Shown one piece after another: positions 21,598 through 23,592 of a stretch of 23,592 nt of DNA. The notes under the pieces are model-generated. The model was not told where the DNA came from and searched no databases. It saw only the letters and a program-made list of their open reading frames with translations. The position numbers were made by a program, and so were the translations under genes. This DNA comes from Vampirovibrionales bacterium (GTDB lineage: Bacteria > Cyanobacteriota > Vampirovibrionia > Vampirovibrionales > JAJTHC01), in assembly GCA_021299615.1 (NCBI GenBank), contig JAJTHC010000006.1:1-23592 (forward strand), given 5' to 3'. Position 1 is the stretch's first letter. Each line of letters begins with the position of its first letter.

Positions 21598-21678
21598 GGC
21601 ATGGACTTTCCTTGTAGGTTTGTGGATCGCTAGAGCCATAATCCTATAAATGCCCCAAAAATGCAACGACGTTTCACA

Positions 21679-22311
21679 CTAACGTGTGTAAATCGCTTCA
21701 AAAATCGCTTGATTGTTCGCATCGCTGGGCTTGCATTCCCCTGGTTTTAAGGGCAGACCTAAAAACGTGATGCGTTCATCGTTTAAATTACAGGTGAGTT
21801 CTAGCAAGTCTGGTAAATCGGGACTGCCTGCATCATTGGTCGATTCGCCATCTAGCCGAGCGTCGATTCTAAAGCGAAGTAAGAAGTCTACCCCTAACGC
21901 TTCAGGGATCCACAATCTTGCCCCCGAAGGTAAAACCCACCGAGCCGAAGTCCCTGCCACAGGCGTGGGTGCCGTGGCTCCGTCTCCCCATACCATTTGG
22001 CAATTGGGGTTCGTGGCATTGCCGTCTTCACAGGGCGTGCCATTGAGTTGAGGGGAAAAATAAGCGGTAAGTCCGCTAGCTTGTGTCGCCACATCAAAAT
22101 CAGTCAATTCGTTAAAATCGGCGTTTAACATGCCATTCGAAACGACTTTTTGAATCGTTTCAACCGTCGTTTTATAAGATGTTCTCATGCTGGCCTCATT
22201 CGCCGCTTGCATAACCTTGGGAATCGCAAAAGCGACGATTAGCCCTAACACCGTTAATGAAATGAGCAATTCCGTTAGAGAAAAGGCGAATTCAAACCTG
22301 AAGCAATTCAT
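21679..22311 (-). CDS. Type IV pilin-like / pseudopilin protein
   Basis: The N-terminus is a type III prepilin signal: a short leader ending in Ala, then FSLTELLISLTVLGLIVAFAIPKV, with Glu at position +5 of the mature protein and the long hydrophobic helix. Cleavage would be between Ala and Phe. The rest (about 180 residues) is a soluble globular domain with four cysteines (CEDGNATNPNC and two near the C-terminus) and a typical DARLDGESTNDAGSPD calcium-loop-like region seen in pseudopilins. It could be a minor pilin or a type II secretion pseudopilin. AAGGA lies 7 bases before the ATG. It is divergent from the 22478 gene and 81 bases upstream of deoB. Confidence 0.88.
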   Translation of the reverse strand: MNCFRFEFAFSLTELLISLTVLGLIVAFAIPKVMQAANEASMRTSYKTTVETIQKVVSNGMLNADFNELTDFDVATQASGLTAYFSPQLNGTPCEDGNATNPNCQMVWGDGATAPTPVAGTSARWVLPSGARLWIPEALGVDFLLRFRIDARLDGESTNDAGSPDLPDLLELTCNLNDERITFLGLPLKPGECKPSDANNQAIFEAIYTR

Positions 22312-22477
22312 GGAAATATCCTTTTAATCAATTGACTTTGGCTATGTTTCGGTTAAATTGCTTAAAAACTCAAGGGCATCCTCTAAATGTTACAGTTTAC
22401 AGTGTTCCAAAAAAACTTTGTAGTGGTTTTATATCCATGTGTAGATTATGTATAAATTGCGTTTTAAGGAATCGTGT
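22312..22477. other. Divergent gap between pilin and membrane-repeat gene
   Basis: Both flanking genes have good AAGGA ribosome sites here. TTACAGT occurs twice in tandem (22390-22403). TATAAA (22451-22456) is a possible -10 for the rightward gene, without a good -35. No other structure is seen. Confidence 0.5.
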
Positions 22478-23592
22478 ATGAAGCCATCGGCTATTTCGTC
22501 ACAATACAGCTTGTATAGCCAAGTCCAAGAAGCTAAAAGCCACTTGGAACCTTTAGCAATGCCTGTTGAAAAAGACGAAAAAGACATCCCAACAAAGGCT
22601 TCTGTGAAAAATATAAAGACGCTTTCCCTCACGAAAACCATTGGAGTCGTGGGGGCAGGGCTTATCGGACTCACGGGGCTTTATATGTTGGGTCAAAATG
22701 CCCGTGACTTTTTGTTTGGCGAAGCGTCTAAGCCTAGTCCGACGTCTGTGCCTCCGACGCCTGTGGCATCCGAGGTTGTGGAAGAGGCTCCTGCTCCTGA
22801 AAAAAATGTGGTACAAAAAGCCACGCAATCGGTGAGAAATCGGTGGAGCGAGGGGGTTGATAATCACAATAGAGCGACAGACAAAGCCAAAGACACAGTA
22901 AAAAATTTTTGGCAAGAAGGGAGGAACCATCATAATAGAACCACACAAGAAGCCAAAGAAAGGGTCGTAAAATTTGCTCAAACTATTTTTGAAGCTCCTG
23001 GAAAACTCGTGCCTACTGTAGAGTCTTATATTCAGGCAGGTATGGGAAGCGTTCAACGTGGTGTAGAAGCGACGCAAATAGGTGTTAATTCGGCGATTGT
23101 TCATGTCGCACAAAACGTTGTTCAGAAACCATTTGATGCAGGAATGGATCGACAAACTCGTGCGTTTACATGGTTAGAAAAATGGTTGTTACGCTTTCAC
23201 GATGCCACATTCAAACCAGCATCGGAACAACTTGCAAAGATCAATGCCCCAAGCGTTCCAGTAGAAGTCTTAAAACCAGATCCTCCACCTAAGCCGAAGG
23301 GATTCTTGAAACGTGCTATTATTACGGTGAATACAACGGCTCAACATATTCCAGAATCAGCAAAACAAACTTTACAAGGCGTGACGCATGAGGTCACACG
23401 AATGACAGATGCGATATTAGACGAGCCTAAAAAACAAATTAAAGCAGGTAAAGCACGTGAAGCGAAAGCATTTACGTGGTTAAATGAAAAACTTTGGAAG
23501 CCCACAGGGCTAAATGTGTTAGAAGCCGAAAATCCCCATGTTGAAACGAGTCATTATCCACCGCTTTTAGAAGGCGTGAAAGATCAAGGCGA
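22478..23592 (+). CDS. Membrane-anchored repeat protein, 3' end cut off
   Basis: I do not recognise this protein. The frame is open for 371 codons to the window end and starts at an ATG with AAGGA 7 bases upstream. Residues 1-53 are polar; one membrane helix spans about 54-71 (IGVVGAGLIGLTGLYMLG); a Pro-rich linker follows (84-108). Then come two tandem 22-residue units at 118-139 and 140-161 (SVRNRWSEGVDNHNRATDKA, TVKNFWQEGRNHHNRTTQEA; 11 of 22 identical). A second repeat pair is RAFTWLEKWLL (228-238) and KAFTWLNEKLW (330-340). The body is amphipathic helix, resembling apolipoprotein or LEA-like helical proteins in style only. The N-terminus starts in the same manner as the FtsH-like protein (both have SLY near residue 11). 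Confidence 0.8.
   Translation, partial: MKPSAISSQYSLYSQVQEAKSHLEPLAMPVEKDEKDIPTKASVKNIKTLSLTKTIGVVGAGLIGLTGLYMLGQNARDFLFGEASKPSPTSVPPTPVASEVVEEAPAPEKNVVQKATQSVRNRWSEGVDNHNRATDKAKDTVKNFWQEGRNHHNRTTQEAKERVVKFAQTIFEAPGKLVPTVESYIQAGMGSVQRGVEATQIGVNSAIVHVAQNVVQKPFDAGMDRQTRAFTWLEKWLLRFHDATFKPASEQLAKINAPSVPVEVLKPDPPPKPKGFLKRAIITVNTTAQHIPESAKQTLQGVTHEVTRMTDAILDEPKKQIKAGKAREAKAFTWLNEKLWKPTGLNVLEAENPHVETSHYPPLLEGVKDQG

Noticed and set aside
22390..22403. Tandem TTACAGT, similar to the ACTGTTACA arm at 1475-1483
   Set aside because: Seven-base similarity in AT-rich gaps is too weak to claim a shared operator.
22506..22516. TATAGCCAAGT, identical to the repeat family's terminal bases
   Set aside because: It lies in a coding region (Leu-Tyr-Ser-Gln-Val), has no further match beyond 11 bases and no partner end.
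22553..23155. Minus-strand open frame of 200 codons
   Set aside because: It is antisense to the membrane-repeat protein, which has a good ribosome site, a membrane helix and regular internal repeats; the antisense protein is Arg/His/Cys-rich without recognisable order.
1..23592. tRNA, rRNA, CRISPR array, intact IS transposase or origin
   Set aside because: None was seen on reading both strands; the repeats are dispersed and of unequal type, not a regular repeat-spacer array, and no open frame looks like a transposase.

Overview
The window looks like a chromosomal segment of a non-photosynthetic member of the Cyanobacteriota, of the Melainabacteria/Vampirovibrionia kind. The best clues are an outer-membrane porin with a signal peptide, one SLH domain, a coiled coil and a beta-barrel region (the cyanobacterial SLH-porin layout), a Gram-negative style type IV pilin-like protein, an arginine dihydrolase of the cyanobacterial ArgZ/AgrE type, and several membrane proteins I do not recognise. 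No photosynthesis gene is present. The lineage call is an inference; no rRNA or marker set is available here.

Layout, left to right. 1-1133: SLH porin, cut by the window edge, behind a 384-base regulatory-looking gap. 1518-3601: a small unknown gene, then rlmN and fabZ. 3948-6309: a XerC/D tyrosine recombinase convergent with a four-helix membrane protein of unknown function. 6761-9208: enolase with a clear terminator, a 90-residue unknown protein and a SufE-like protein. 9275-11886: an arginine-catabolism locus, with a split LOR-domain protein translationally coupled to an arginine dihydrolase, and a divergent ornithine aminotransferase. 11929-13429: a secreted helical-repeat protein and trmD. 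13648-14340: an AT-rich Abi_2/HEPN-like gene behind a consensus sigma70 promoter. 14401-16286: coupled pyrK-pyrD. 16293-17993: a single-helix FtsH-like AAA/M41 protease. 18239-21597: an overlapping operon deoB-rqcP-DUF4112-rsmB. 21679-22311: type IV pilin-like protein. 22478-23592: a membrane-anchored repeat protein cut by the window end.

The most unusual structure is a family of short intergenic repeats. Four near-complete copies (3755-3903, 6524-6673, 8646-8775, 18008-18156) are 130-150 bp, have terminal inverted repeats, and share flanking arms. They carry one of two different 49-50 nt centres, each able to form its own stem-loop. One copy has completely different ends on the same centre. 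Shorter fragments of the ends occur at 1824, 6468, 8221 and 11894, several touching stop codons, and most joined to a short AATTAAACGA-type motif. In size, TATAG ends and TA-type flanks they resemble neisserial Correia elements, but the sequence is different. A second, unrelated multi-hairpin repeat lies at 10431-10552.

Most other genes are housekeeping: ribosome and tRNA modification (rlmN, trmD, rsmB), ribosome quality control (rqcP), lipid synthesis (fabZ), glycolysis (eno), pyrimidine synthesis (pyrK, pyrD) and nucleoside salvage (deoB). No tRNA, rRNA, CRISPR array or intact transposase gene was found.
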